A stretch of DNA of 64,000 bases from Nocardioides sp. BP30 (lineage in GTDB: Bacteria; Actinomycetota; Actinomycetes; Propionibacteriales; Nocardioidaceae): NCBI RefSeq assembly GCF_029873215.1, contig NZ_CP123620.1, forward strand, positions 2,046,001 to 2,110,000, in the 5' to 3' direction. The notes beneath the pieces were generated by a model that worked only from the letters and a program-made list of their open reading frames with translations, made no database searches and had not been told where the DNA came from. Below, piece after piece: positions 49,365 to 58,047 of the stretch. Each line of letters starts with the position of its first letter. The first letter of the stretch is position 1. A program made the translations under genes and the position numbers.

Positions 49365-50896
49365 GGGCGTCCCGCACGCAGCCGGAGCCGGTGCGCCCGA
49401 CCGGCGGTCCAGGCTCGCGCCCGCTGCCGGGCGGCTTCCGGGTCAGGCTGCGTGACGACGTCGCCCGCTACCCGGGCGCGACCCCGGGGGAGAGCATCCT
49501 GATCGGGGGCTCGCCCGCCCGATCCATCAAGCTCAGTGCCCGCGCCGCAGCGATGTTAGAGGGCCCCGTCCTCGGCGTGACCGACTCCGCGTCCGGCGTC
49601 CTGGCGCGTCGGCTGCTCGATGCCAACGTCGCCGACCCCGAGCTCGGCGACGGCGTCGATCCCGCCGAGGTGACAGTCGTCGTACCGGTGCGAGACCGCG
49701 CCGAGCAGCTCGACCGCTGCCTGACCGCACTGGCCGGCCTGCGGGTCGTCGTGGTCGACGACGCCTCCCGCGAGCCGGACGCCGTGCACGCCGTGGTCCG
49801 CCGCCACCGGGCCCAGATCGTCGCGCTGCCCACGAACCTCGGCCCCGCCGGCGCCCGCAACGCCGGCCTTCGTCAGGTCACCACCCCTCTCGTGGCGTTC
49901 GTCGACTCCGACGTCACCGCCGACGCCGCTGCGCTGCGCGGGTTGGCAGCTCACTTCGCAGACCCCGCGCTCGCCGTCGTCGGGCCGTTGGTGCGCGGCT
50001 CGATCGCCTCGCTCAGGCCGCGCTGGTTCGAGCGGTACGACGCCGCCGCGTCCTCCCTGGCGCTGGGCCGACGGGCCTGTTCGGTCGCCGTCGGCGCCGC
50101 TGTCGGCTGGCTGCCCAGCGCCTGTCTCGTCGCCCGGACAGCCGTCCTCCGCGATCTCGGTGGACCACAGGGCGGCGCCGGCGGCGGCTTCGACGCGAGC
50201 ATGCGCGTGGGGGAGGACGTCGACCTCGTCTGGCGGCTCCTCGAGGCCGGCTGGCGGGTGCGGTACGACCCCACCTTCGAGGTGCGCCACGACGTCCGCG
50301 ACTCGCTGCGGTCGATCCTCGGGCGCAAGGTCCTCTACGGCACCGGCAGCGCCCCTCTCGCCGCCCGCCACGGCGATGCGGTCGCGGTGGCCCGGCTCAC
50401 CCCGCTCATGGCCGCGGCCGGCGCGGGCGTGCTGCTGCGCCGGCCCTGGTCGCTGGCCCTGAGCGTTGCGGCGACATGGTGGGCGCGTCGATCGGTGCGG
50501 CGGGCCCTGCCCCCGTTCGACGACCAGTCAGCGGTGGCGACCCGTCTGGCGCTGCGCGGCCTGGGGTGGTCGGTGCGGCAGGAGTCGGCGCTCCTGCTAC
50601 GGCACTGGTGGCCGGCCGCCGTCCTCGCCGGGGCCGTCTCGGGGTCGGCACGGCGGATGCTTCTCAGCGCTTGCGTCGTCGACGCTGTCGTCGCGCACAC
50701 CCTCGACCGGCCCCTCGACCGGCCCGACCTACCACCGGCGGGCCTGCTCGGCACGCTCGTCGGCAGACGCCTCGACGACCTCGCCTACGGCACCGGCGTC
50801 TGGCTCGGCGCGGCGCGCAGTGGGTCGACCCGGGCACTGCGAGCGACGCTCGTCCGCTCGGCCACGGCGTCACCGACGCGTCCTCGAGGACAGTAA
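49361..50896 (+). CDS. mftF: mycofactocin glycosyltransferase MftF (511 aa)
   Basis: A GT2-family enzyme that adds the oligoglucose chain to (pre)mycofactocin. The GT-A domain shows VTVVVPVRDRAEQL, VVVDDASREPD, NLGPAGARNAG, the metal-binding AFVDSDVTAD (DxD) and GEDVDLVWRLLEAGW. A hydrophobic C-terminal region (about residues 345-460) suggests membrane association, as known for the family. The N-terminal ~100 residues form the family-specific domain (PLPGGFRVRLRDD). The stop TAA overlaps the first half of a direct-repeat motif at 50894. Confidence 0.94.
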   Translation: MRASRTQPEPVRPTGGPGSRPLPGGFRVRLRDDVARYPGATPGESILIGGSPARSIKLSARAAAMLEGPVLGVTDSASGVLARRLLDANVADPELGDGVDPAEVTVVVPVRDRAEQLDRCLTALAGLRVVVVDDASREPDAVHAVVRRHRAQIVALPTNLGPAGARNAGLRQVTTPLVAFVDSDVTADAAALRGLAAHFADPALAVVGPLVRGSIASLRPRWFERYDAAASSLALGRRACSVAVGAAVGWLPSACLVARTAVLRDLGGPQGGAGGGFDASMRVGEDVDLVWRLLEAGWRVRYDPTFEVRHDVRDSLRSILGRKVLYGTGSAPLAARHGDAVAVARLTPLMAAAGAGVLLRRPWSLALSVAATWWARRSVRRALPPFDDQSAVATRLALRGLGWSVRQESALLLRHWWPAAVLAGAVSGSARRMLLSACVVDAVVAHTLDRPLDRPDLPPAGLLGTLVGRRLDDLAYGTGVWLGAARSGSTRALRATLVRSATASPTRPRGQ

Positions 50897-50910
50897 CGGC
50901 GCCGATAACG
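50894..50910 (+). promoter_or_regulatory. direct-repeat motif TAACG-N7-TAACG (copy 1)
   Basis: The 17-mer fits TAAYGNCGCCGRTAAYG, two direct repeats 12 bp apart. It ends 56 bp before the aldehyde dehydrogenase start at 50967. Copies 2 and 3 lie at the same distance before the next two operons. Confidence 0.6.
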
Positions 50911-50966
50911 GGCACGCACGAGGCTGGACTTCCGCTCGGCCTGACGCCGTCAAACCAGGGAGCCCC

Positions 50967-52424
50967 ATGTCTGTCGTGAGCACCACCGCCTACCGTCGAG
51001 ACCACTTCTTCGTCGGTGGCCGATGGATCGAACCTGCGGGGACGGAGCGTCTGGTGGTGGTCTCACCGGCGACCGAGGAGCCGGTGGGATCGGTTCCCGC
51101 CGCCGTGGCCGCCGACATCGACGCGGCGGTGGCCGCCGCCCGGCAGGCCTTCGACCGGGGGCCGTGGCCCCTCATGACGCAGCAGGAGCGCGCCGCGAAG
51201 ATGCGCGATCTGGCAGCCGCGATGCGTGCGCGGGTGGAGGAGACGGCGACCGCCATCACCTCGGAGATGGGCTCGGTGATCTCCTACACCCGCGCTGGTC
51301 AGGCCCCCGCGCCGATCGACATGCTCGAGTACTACGCCGGCCTCGCGGGCACCGTCGGCCAGCCCGAGGAGGGCCGGGTCGGCGCCTACGCGACCTGGAC
51401 CGTGACCAAGGAGCCGATCGGCGTCGTCGGCGCCATCGTGCCGTGGAACGGTCCGATCTTCCTCGCGATGTTCAAGATCGCTCCGGCCCTGCTCGCCGGC
51501 TGCACGATCGTGCTCAAGCCGTCGCCCGAGTCGCCGCTGTCGGCGTACCTGCTCGCCGAGGCGCTCGAGGCGGCCGACTTCCCGCCGGGCGTGCTCAACA
51601 TCGTGCCGGGTGACCGCGAGGTCGGACGACACCTGGTGCTCCACCCCGACGTCGACAAGATCGCCTTCACCGGCTCCACCGCCGCCGGCAAGGCGATCAT
51701 GGCCGACTGCGCCCACGACCTGAAGCGCGTCACGCTGGAGCTCGGCGGCAAGTCGCCCGCCATCGTTCTCGACGACGCGGACCTGGCGACGTCCCTGCCC
51801 GGCATCCTGTTCGGCTTCACCCAGAACAACGGTCAGATCTGCGTCTCGAACTCCCGCCTGATCGTGCCCCGCTCGCGCCGCGACGAGATCGTGGAGGCGA
51901 TCGCGGCCGGCCTCGGCGAGGTCACCCTGGGCGACCCGTTCGACGAGGCGTCGACCATGGGCCCCCTCGTGGCGCAGCGCCAGCGGGACCGGGTGGTGGG
52001 TCTGCTGGAGGGCGCCCGCGCGGAGGGCGCGACGATCGCGTACGGCGGCGGCGACGGCGGCATGGACCGCGGCTGGTACGTCGCGCCGACGCTGGTCACC
52101 GACGTCAAGCCGGGGATGACCATCGCCCGTGACGAGGTCTTCGGCCCGGTGTTGAGCATCATCGACTACGACACCGAGGACGAGGCGATAGCGATCGCCA
52201 ACGACACCGAGTACGGACTCGGCGCGGCCATTTTCACCACCGACGACGACCGGTTCGCCCGGCTCGCTCGCCGGGTCCGCGCCGGCACGGTCAACCGCAA
52301 CACCCACCTCACCGACTACTACCTGCCGTTCGGCGGCTGGAAACAGTCGGGCATCGGGGTCGAGGGTGGCCCCGAGGCGGTCGAGAGCTACCTCGCCACC
52401 AAGGTCCTCGGCCCGTTCGGCTGA
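50967..52424 (+). CDS. aldehyde dehydrogenase (485 aa)
   Basis: Complete [44 protein letters not shown] with the general-base Glu, catalytic Cys (~residue 292) in NNGQICVSNSR, and PFGGWKQSGIGVEGG. It is similar in length and motifs to the ALDH at 34111, likely a paralogue with another substrate. It is the first gene after the mycofactocin locus and is followed 43 bp later by a second NDMA-type alcohol dehydrogenase gene. The pair would convert an alcohol to an acid. The start ATG has AGGGAG upstream. Confidence 0.9.
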   Translation: MSVVSTTAYRRDHFFVGGRWIEPAGTERLVVVSPATEEPVGSVPAAVAADIDAAVAAARQAFDRGPWPLMTQQERAAKMRDLAAAMRARVEETATAITSEMGSVISYTRAGQAPAPIDMLEYYAGLAGTVGQPEEGRVGAYATWTVTKEPIGVVGAIVPWNGPIFLAMFKIAPALLAGCTIVLKPSPESPLSAYLLAEALEAADFPPGVLNIVPGDREVGRHLVLHPDVDKIAFTGSTAAGKAIMADCAHDLKRVTLELGGKSPAIVLDDADLATSLPGILFGFTQNNGQICVSNSRLIVPRSRRDEIVEAIAAGLGEVTLGDPFDEASTMGPLVAQRQRDRVVGLLEGARAEGATIAYGGGDGGMDRGWYVAPTLVTDVKPGMTIARDEVFGPVLSIIDYDTEDEAIAIANDTEYGLGAAIFTTDDDRFARLARRVRAGTVNRNTHLTDYYLPFGGWKQSGIGVEGGPEAVESYLATKVLGPFG

Positions 52425-52467
52425 GGAGACCCCGGCGACGGTGCAAGGCGAGAGCAAGGAGAGCAGC

Positions 52468-53604
52468 ATGAAGGCGAAGGCAGCAGTCGTCTGGGGTCCC
52501 GGCGAGCCGTGGACGGTCGAGGAGATCGAGGTCGATCCGCCGGGGCCCGGTGAGGTGCTCGTCGAGTGGGCCGCTTCGGGTCTGTGCCACTCCGACGAGC
52601 ACTTCCGCAGCGGTGACAGGGTCCCGGCCGAGATCGAGGAGACGGTGTTCCCGCTGCTGGGCGGTCACGAGGGCGCGGGGATCGTCTCCCAGGTCGGACC
52701 CGGGGTCACCGAGCTCGCGGTGGGCGACCATGTCGTGGCCAGCTTCGCCCCGACCTGCGGCAAGTGCCGGTACTGCACGTCCGGTCGCGCGATGATCTGC
52801 GACGCGAACCGGGACTTCATGGCACCCGGGCAGCTCGTCGACGGGGCGATCAAGCACCGCGTGCGGGGCCGCGACCTCTTCGTGATGGCGAAGCTGGGAA
52901 CCTTCGCCGAGCGCACCACCGTCTCGGTGAACTCGGTGATCCGGATCGACGCGGACATCCCGCTCGACGCGGCCTGCCTGGTGTCGTGCGGCGTCCCCAC
53001 CGGCTGGGGATCCGCCGTGGTCCGCGGTGGTGTGCGGCCGGGCGATGTCGTGGCGGTGGTGGGCCTGGGCGGCCTCGGGATCAGCGCGGTCCAGGGTGCC
53101 CGGCTGGCCGGTGCCGCCCACATCGTGGCGATCGACCCGTTCGAGTCGCGACGTGACTCCGCGGCGAAGCTCGGTGCCACCCGGGTGGCCGCCTCGATCG
53201 AGGATGCCCGCCCGGACATCGCCCACCTCACCAACGGCCAGGGCGCGGACGTCGTCGTCCTGACGCCCTCGGTCGTCACCGGCGAGATCCTGGCCGAGGG
53301 ACTCTCCATCACCGGCAAGGGCTGCGTGTGCGTGTCGGTCGGGATGGGCGAGCTGGGACAGACGCCGGTCCCGATCGACATCGGCATGTTCTCCCTGCTC
53401 CACAAGGAGATCCGCGGCAGCCTCTTCGGCGGGATGAACCCCCGTTCGGCACCGGTCCAGCTCCTCGGCCTCTACCGTGACGGCCTGCTGGATCTGGACG
53501 CGATGATCACCACCTATCCGCTCGACGACATCAACACCGCCCTGGCCGACACCTCCCAGGGACGCGTCGTCCGGGCCGTCGTCAGGATGGGCGCCGCTTC
53601 GTGA
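52468..53604 (+). CDS. zinc alcohol dehydrogenase, NDMA-dependent (mycofactocin-linked) type (378 aa)
   Basis: Medium-chain zinc dehydrogenase paralogous to the one at 35556. Catalytic zinc residues lie in GLCHSDEHF, GGHEGAGIV and VSCGVPTGWGSA; structural zinc cysteines in CGKCRYCTSGRAMIC; nucleotide fold in GLGGLGISAVQGARL. It has the features of the NDMA-dependent enzymes that re-oxidise through mycofactocin, and sits directly after that locus. GCAAGGAGAG precedes the ATG. The next gene begins at its stop (GTGA). Confidence 0.88.
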   Translation: MKAKAAVVWGPGEPWTVEEIEVDPPGPGEVLVEWAASGLCHSDEHFRSGDRVPAEIEETVFPLLGGHEGAGIVSQVGPGVTELAVGDHVVASFAPTCGKCRYCTSGRAMICDANRDFMAPGQLVDGAIKHRVRGRDLFVMAKLGTFAERTTVSVNSVIRIDADIPLDAACLVSCGVPTGWGSAVVRGGVRPGDVVAVVGLGGLGISAVQGARLAGAAHIVAIDPFESRRDSAAKLGATRVAASIEDARPDIAHLTNGQGADVVVLTPSVVTGEILAEGLSITGKGCVCVSVGMGELGQTPVPIDIGMFSLLHKEIRGSLFGGMNPRSAPVQLLGLYRDGLLDLDAMITTYPLDDINTALADTSQGRVVRAVVRMGAAS

Positions 53605-54746
53605 CCCGGGCCACCCACGCGGCGGCGCTGCCCCGGGTCGAGATCGTCGAGGAGGGGATGCGCGAGGGGATGCAGATCGAGGACGCCTCGATCCCGGTCG
53701 CCGATCGGGTCGAGCTGCTCGACTCGCTCTCGGACACCGGCCTCGGCACCATCGTCGTCGGGTCGTTCGTCCGCGCCAACTGGGTGCCGCAGATGGCCTC
53801 GGTCGAGGAGGTGATCGAGCGGATGAAGGTCGTCCCGGGCGTGCGCTACACGGCGCTCGCGCTCAACGCCAAGGGGGTCGAGCGGCGCGCTCGGTTCGTA
53901 CCGCCGCTCACGGTCGAGGTCGCTCCGCGGCTCGAGGTGCACGCCTGCGACGTCTTCGTCCGGCGCAACACCAACCGTTCCCAGGCCGACGAGATCGGCA
54001 GCTGGCCCGCTGTCGTCACCCGAGCCGTCCAGGCCGGTACGACGGAGGCCACCGTGCGGGTCAACGCGGCCTTCGGGTCGAACTTCGTCGGCGACATCGC
54101 CCCCGCCGACGTCCTCGCCCACCTCGAGGCGATGATCGGGCGCTGGGAGGAGGCCGGGATCGCTGTGCGAACGGTCTGGCTCGGTGACCCGATGGGCTGG
54201 AACACGCCCCTCGCGGTGGAGACGCTCCTCACCGAGATCCAGGCGCGCTGGCCGGGCATCCACCGCTTCCACCTGCACCTGCACAACCAGCGCGGTGCGG
54301 CCCTGGTCTCGGCGTACGCGGCCGTCAGAGCGCTGCGAGCCCAGCACACGCTCGTCCTCGACGCCGCCATCGGCGGGGTCGGCGGCTGCCCCTACTGCGG
54401 CAACGGTCGTGCCACCGGCATGATGCCGACCGAGGACCTCGTCGACATGGTGGAGGAGATGGGCATCGATACCGGCGTCGACCGCGACGCCGTGATCGAG
54501 GCCGCCGTCCTGGCCGAGCGCGTCTTCGGCCACCGGCTCTACGGCAAGACCGCACTGGCCGGCCGTCGGCCCCGGGGTGCCGCGCTGTACCCGCCCGACA
54601 TGCCGTTCGTCGAGACGCTCGAGGAGGCGAGCCACTTCCGCCTCGGCCCCGAGGTGTACGCCGGCCAGCGGACGCCGTGGCGCGAGCCCATCACCAGCCC
54701 GCAGCTCGACAGGGTGCGCCGAGCGCAGGCAGCGACCCGTGGCTGA
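53601..54746 (+). CDS. HMG-CoA lyase-like (DRE-TIM metallolyase) protein (381 aa)
   Basis: A DRE-TIM lyase fold as in hydroxymethylglutaryl-CoA lyase. It shows IVEEGMREGMQ (the Asp-Arg-Glu element is EGMRE, so the first residue is changed), WLGDPMGWNTP, the metal-binding FHLHLHNQ and GGVGGCPYCGNGRATG with the loop cysteine of true lyases. It would cleave a 3-hydroxy-3-methyl-type CoA ester to acetyl-CoA plus a ketone or keto acid, useful where a tertiary carbon blocks beta-oxidation. The GTG overlaps the alcohol dehydrogenase and the end overlaps the crotonase by 8 bp. Confidence 0.85.
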   Translation: MTRATHAAALPRVEIVEEGMREGMQIEDASIPVADRVELLDSLSDTGLGTIVVGSFVRANWVPQMASVEEVIERMKVVPGVRYTALALNAKGVERRARFVPPLTVEVAPRLEVHACDVFVRRNTNRSQADEIGSWPAVVTRAVQAGTTEATVRVNAAFGSNFVGDIAPADVLAHLEAMIGRWEEAGIAVRTVWLGDPMGWNTPLAVETLLTEIQARWPGIHRFHLHLHNQRGAALVSAYAAVRALRAQHTLVLDAAIGGVGGCPYCGNGRATGMMPTEDLVDMVEEMGIDTGVDRDAVIEAAVLAERVFGHRLYGKTALAGRRPRGAALYPPDMPFVETLEEASHFRLGPEVYAGQRTPWREPITSPQLDRVRRAQAATRG

Positions 54747-55518
54747 GGTGCTGCAGGTCGAGGTCCGCGACCATGTCGCCCACCTGACCTTGAACCGTCC
54801 CGAGGCCATGAACGCGCTCAACCGCGAGCTGAAGCGCGCGTTGATCGAGGCGGCACACGCCGCGTCGGTCGACCCGGAGATCTGGGTGGTCGTCCTGTCC
54901 GGCGCGGGCGGACGGGCGTTCTCCGTCGGCGGCGACCTCAAGGAGATGGGCTCGCGCGACGACAGCGGTCGAGCGATGACCTCGCCGATGTCGGAGGCGG
55001 AGCGCAACCTGTACGAGGTCGTCCTCGAGATCCCGAAGCCGACCATCGCCGTCGTCGACGGCTACGCGCTCGGCGGCGGTTTCGAGCTGGCCCTCGCGTG
55101 CGACCTGCGGGTCTGCTCGGATCGGGCCCGCTTCGGCCTGCCCGAGGCCACCATCGGCATGGGCGCCAACTTCGGCTCCGTGCTCCTCCCGCGACTCATC
55201 CCGCGAGCGATCGCCCTGGAGATGCTGTACTTCGCGCGCAGGATGTCGGGGGAGGAGCTCGCCCGGCTGGGGCTGGTCAACCACGTCTGGCCGGCCGAGG
55301 AGCTCGACACCCGCGTCGCCGCGTGGCTGGCGGAGCTGACCAGCAAGGCGCCGATCACGCTGCAGCGCTACAAGCACATGGCGCTGAAGGGCTGGGAGCT
55401 CCCGGTGGCGGTCAACCTGCGCCTGGACGTCGGTCCGAACCCCTACACCTCGCAGGACCGCATCGAGGGCAATCGTGCCTTCCGCGAGAAGCGTGCACCT
55501 CGGTGGCGGAACCGCTGA
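54739..55518 (+). CDS. enoyl-CoA hydratase, crotonase family (259 aa)
   Basis: Typical crotonase: LTLNRPEAMNALN, FSVGGDLKEMG, DGYALGGGFELALACD, and FGLPEATIGMGANFG with the usual Glu. The C-terminal EGNRAFREKRAPRWRNR fits the family. The GTG start lies inside the last codons of the HMG-CoA-lyase-like gene. By context it may hydrate the branched enoyl-CoA to supply the 3-hydroxy substrate for that lyase. A terminator follows 27 bp after the stop. Confidence 0.9.
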   Translation: MAEVLQVEVRDHVAHLTLNRPEAMNALNRELKRALIEAAHAASVDPEIWVVVLSGAGGRAFSVGGDLKEMGSRDDSGRAMTSPMSEAERNLYEVVLEIPKPTIAVVDGYALGGGFELALACDLRVCSDRARFGLPEATIGMGANFGSVLLPRLIPRAIALEMLYFARRMSGEELARLGLVNHVWPAEELDTRVAAWLAELTSKAPITLQRYKHMALKGWELPVAVNLRLDVGPNPYTSQDRIEGNRAFREKRAPRWRNR

Positions 55519-55545
55519 GAACAGCGGAGACCGACCATCGCCAGC

Positions 55546-55580
55546 CGAGAGAGCGCCCCCGCCGGGGGCGCTCTCTCGTT
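55546..55580 (+). terminator. intrinsic-type terminator, perfect 15-bp stem
   Basis: The left arm 55546-55560, loop GCC, and right arm 55564-55578 are fully paired and followed by TTTCC. It closes the operon that begins at 50967 or earlier. Confidence 0.8.
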
Positions 55581-55593
55581 TCCGGTCGCGCGG

Positions 55594-55610
55594 TAATGCC
55601 GCCGGTAATG
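55594..55610 (+). promoter_or_regulatory. direct-repeat motif TAATG-N7-TAATG (copy 2)
   Basis: The second copy of TAAYGNCGCCGRTAAYG. It ends 45 bp before the start of the flavin enzyme gene at 55656 and just after the terminator. Confidence 0.6.
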
Positions 55611-55655
55611 GCCCTCTCAGCACGATGAGTCATCTCACAGAGAGGCAAGGGAAAA

Positions 55656-56843
55656 ATGACCAGTACTGTTGACGCCCCGAGCGCCGTGGACGACCCGACC
55701 GCGATCGACTTCGGCCAGATCGCCGACCCGGTGGAGCGCGCTCGCACACTCGCCCCGATCATCCGCGACTCAGCGGAGCGCACCGAGTCCAACGGGACGC
55801 TCTCGCCCGACATCGTCGACCTGGTGAAGCGCGCCGAGCTCTTCTGGACGCTCGCTCCGACCGAGGTGGGTGGTCTCGGCGCCGACGTCGTACAGGGCCT
55901 CCAGGTCACCGAGGAGCTCGCGGCCGCCGACGGCTCCACCGGTTGGAGCGTCATGGCCAACATGTCGGTCACGGGCTTCATGGGCGGTCACGCCAGCGAC
56001 GCCGCCGTCGACACGCTCTACCGCAGCAACGGACGCTCCATCATCGCCGGCATGTTCGCCCCGATGGGGAAGATCGAGCCCGTGGCCGGCGGCTACCGGG
56101 CACGAGGCAGCTACAGCTTCGGCAGCGGCAGCGGTCACGCCGACTGGATCGGCGGCGGAGCCAAGGCCGTCGACGAGAACGGCCCCTACGACCTGATCTT
56201 CCTCGTCCCGCGCTCCGAGGTCGTCTTCAAGGGTGGCTGGGACGTGCTCGGGCTGGCCGGCACCGGGAGCTACGACTACGAGATCCCGGAGCAGTTCGTC
56301 GCCTCGGAGTTCACCACCCGCCGCGACGGGGGCACCCCTCTGCGCGGTCAGGCCAGCCAGTACCTCGGTCTCCAGATCCTCGGCTCCGCCGGTCACGCCG
56401 GAGTCGCGCTCGGCCTCGCGCGTCGCGCCCTGGAGGAGCTGCACGCCATCCTCGCCCAGGGACGGGTGCGCCCCGGCGCCATCCCGGTGCTGGAGCAGCA
56501 GCTCTTCCTGCACGACTTCGCCGGTGTGGAAGCCAACCTGAGGTCGGCGCGCGCCTACGTGATGGAGGCCTTCGGCGACGCTCTCGCGACCGTCAGCAAG
56601 GGCGATCCCTACACCGAGCTCCAGTACCAGCGCATCCGCCAGGCCTCCACCTGGGTGACGCGGGTGGGCATGGACACCGTCAACTTCGCCTACACCTGGT
56701 CCGGCAGCAAGGGCCTGCGGGAGCCGAGTGCGATGGGACGCTGCCTGCGCGACATGCACGCCGCCACGCAGCACGTGTACGTCGACTCGACCACGATGGT
56801 CACGGCCGCCTCGGCGCTCCTGGGCGCCTACGCGACGGCCTGA
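55656..56843 (+). CDS. acyl-CoA-dehydrogenase-fold flavin monooxygenase, HsaA-like (395 aa)
   Basis: Belongs to the group D flavin monooxygenases (HsaA, HpaB/C-type, DszC) that share the ACAD fold but use reduced flavin and O2. It has LAPTEVGGLGADVVQGLQVTEELAAADGSTGWSVM, ARGSYSFGSGSGHADWIGGG, LAGTGSYDYEIPEQFV and a C-terminal HAATQHVYVDSTTM. The catalytic ACAD Glu motif (EGT) is absent, which supports an oxygenase over a dehydrogenase. It would hydroxylate a ring or CoA ester with a reductase partner. It opens an operon with Ltp-like and DUF35 genes, a set known from steroid degradation loci. Confidence 0.8.
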   Translation: MTSTVDAPSAVDDPTAIDFGQIADPVERARTLAPIIRDSAERTESNGTLSPDIVDLVKRAELFWTLAPTEVGGLGADVVQGLQVTEELAAADGSTGWSVMANMSVTGFMGGHASDAAVDTLYRSNGRSIIAGMFAPMGKIEPVAGGYRARGSYSFGSGSGHADWIGGGAKAVDENGPYDLIFLVPRSEVVFKGGWDVLGLAGTGSYDYEIPEQFVASEFTTRRDGGTPLRGQASQYLGLQILGSAGHAGVALGLARRALEELHAILAQGRVRPGAIPVLEQQLFLHDFAGVEANLRSARAYVMEAFGDALATVSKGDPYTELQYQRIRQASTWVTRVGMDTVNFAYTWSGSKGLREPSAMGRCLRDMHAATQHVYVDSTTMVTAASALLGAYATA

Positions 56844-56844
56844 G

Positions 56845-58047
56845 GTGGGGTCCCTGCGGGGAGAGGTCGCCGTCGTCGGCATCGGCGCGAGCGACTTCTT
56901 CCGTTACGGAGGCTCGACCGAGTCCGAGTTCGCGATGGTCTGCCGTGCGATCCTCGCCGCCGCCGAGGACGCCGGTCTCCCGGTCGAGGAGATCGACGGG
57001 TTCACCGCCTACTCCAACGATCGCAGCGAGCCGCTTCGCCTCGCCACCGCGCTGGGCATCCGCGAGCTCCGGCTCGGCGCGATGCAGTTCGGCGGTGGCG
57101 GGGGTGGCTCGGCCGGCCACGTGGCGATCGCCGCGAGCGCCGTCGCCACCGGGCTGGCCGACTACGTCGTCGCCTACCGCGGATGCCGCCAGGGCGAGGT
57201 CGGCCGGTTCGGCCGCGGCGTCGGGTACGGCGGGTCCGGCAACGCTGCCCACGTCTCCGGCTACGACCTCGGCGGCGCGGCGATGGGGCCGTACGGCGCC
57301 TTCGCCGCCCCGCACCGCTACGCGCTCCGGGCTCAGCGCATGCTCGCCGAGCACGGTGTCTCGCAGTCGACGATGCGTGCCGTGGCGCGGGCCGCGTACC
57401 ACCATGCGCAGCACAACCCCAGCGCCGTCATGCGCGGACGCGAGCTGACCGACGAGATCTACGACAGCTCGCGGTGGGTCAGCGAGCCCTACCACCTCTA
57501 CGACTGCTGCCAGGAGAGCGACGCGGCCGCGGCGATCATCGTGACGACGGCGGAGCGGGCCCGCGACCTGAGGGCGAAGCCGGCCTACATCCTGGCCGCC
57601 GGCCAGAGCGGGGAGTACCGCTCGGGCGCCGGCGGCGAGAACGCTCCGACCTATGCCACCGGCGGGATCCGGGCGCTCGCGCCACGGCTCTACCGCGACG
57701 CGGACGTCAAGGTCGGCGACATCGACACCTTCCAGGTCTACGACAACTTCACCGCGGGCGTCGTGATGGCGATGGTCGAGCTCGGCGTCTGTTCCTATGC
57801 CGAGGCCGACGAGGTGCTCACCTTCGACAACCTCGTCGCGCCGACCGGGAGGTTCCCGCTCAACACCAGCGGTGGGAACTTCGCCGAGGCCTACATCCTC
57901 GGGATGGGTCATCACCTCGAGGCGGTGCGCCAGCTGCGCGGCACCTCGACCAACCAGGTCGCCGACGCACAGATCTCCGTCGTGACCGGCGGTCCGATGA
58001 CGACCTTGTGCAGCGGTGTGATCTATGGAACGGAGAGCACCCTGTGA
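56845..58047 (+). CDS. thiolase-fold lipid-transfer protein (Ltp/SCP-x type), probable retro-aldolase (400 aa)
   Basis: Thiolase fold of the Ltp group. Where thiolases carry the nucleophilic Cys, the sequence reads GGGGGGSAGH, so true thiolysis is unlikely. Other Ltp-like features are YVVAYRGCRQG, the VYDNFTAG segment and LNTSGGNFAEAYILGMGHH near the end. In steroid catabolism, Ltp2 with a DUF35 partner splits 3-hydroxy (17-hydroxy-type) acyl-CoA by retro-aldol reaction. The next gene is a DUF35 protein overlapping by 4 bp, which fits. The GTG at 56845 is the only suitable start; it follows the previous stop by one base. Confidence 0.85.
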   Translation: MGSLRGEVAVVGIGASDFFRYGGSTESEFAMVCRAILAAAEDAGLPVEEIDGFTAYSNDRSEPLRLATALGIRELRLGAMQFGGGGGGSAGHVAIAASAVATGLADYVVAYRGCRQGEVGRFGRGVGYGGSGNAAHVSGYDLGGAAMGPYGAFAAPHRYALRAQRMLAEHGVSQSTMRAVARAAYHHAQHNPSAVMRGRELTDEIYDSSRWVSEPYHLYDCCQESDAAAAIIVTTAERARDLRAKPAYILAAGQSGEYRSGAGGENAPTYATGGIRALAPRLYRDADVKVGDIDTFQVYDNFTAGVVMAMVELGVCSYAEADEVLTFDNLVAPTGRFPLNTSGGNFAEAYILGMGHHLEAVRQLRGTSTNQVADAQISVVTGGPMTTLCSGVIYGTESTL

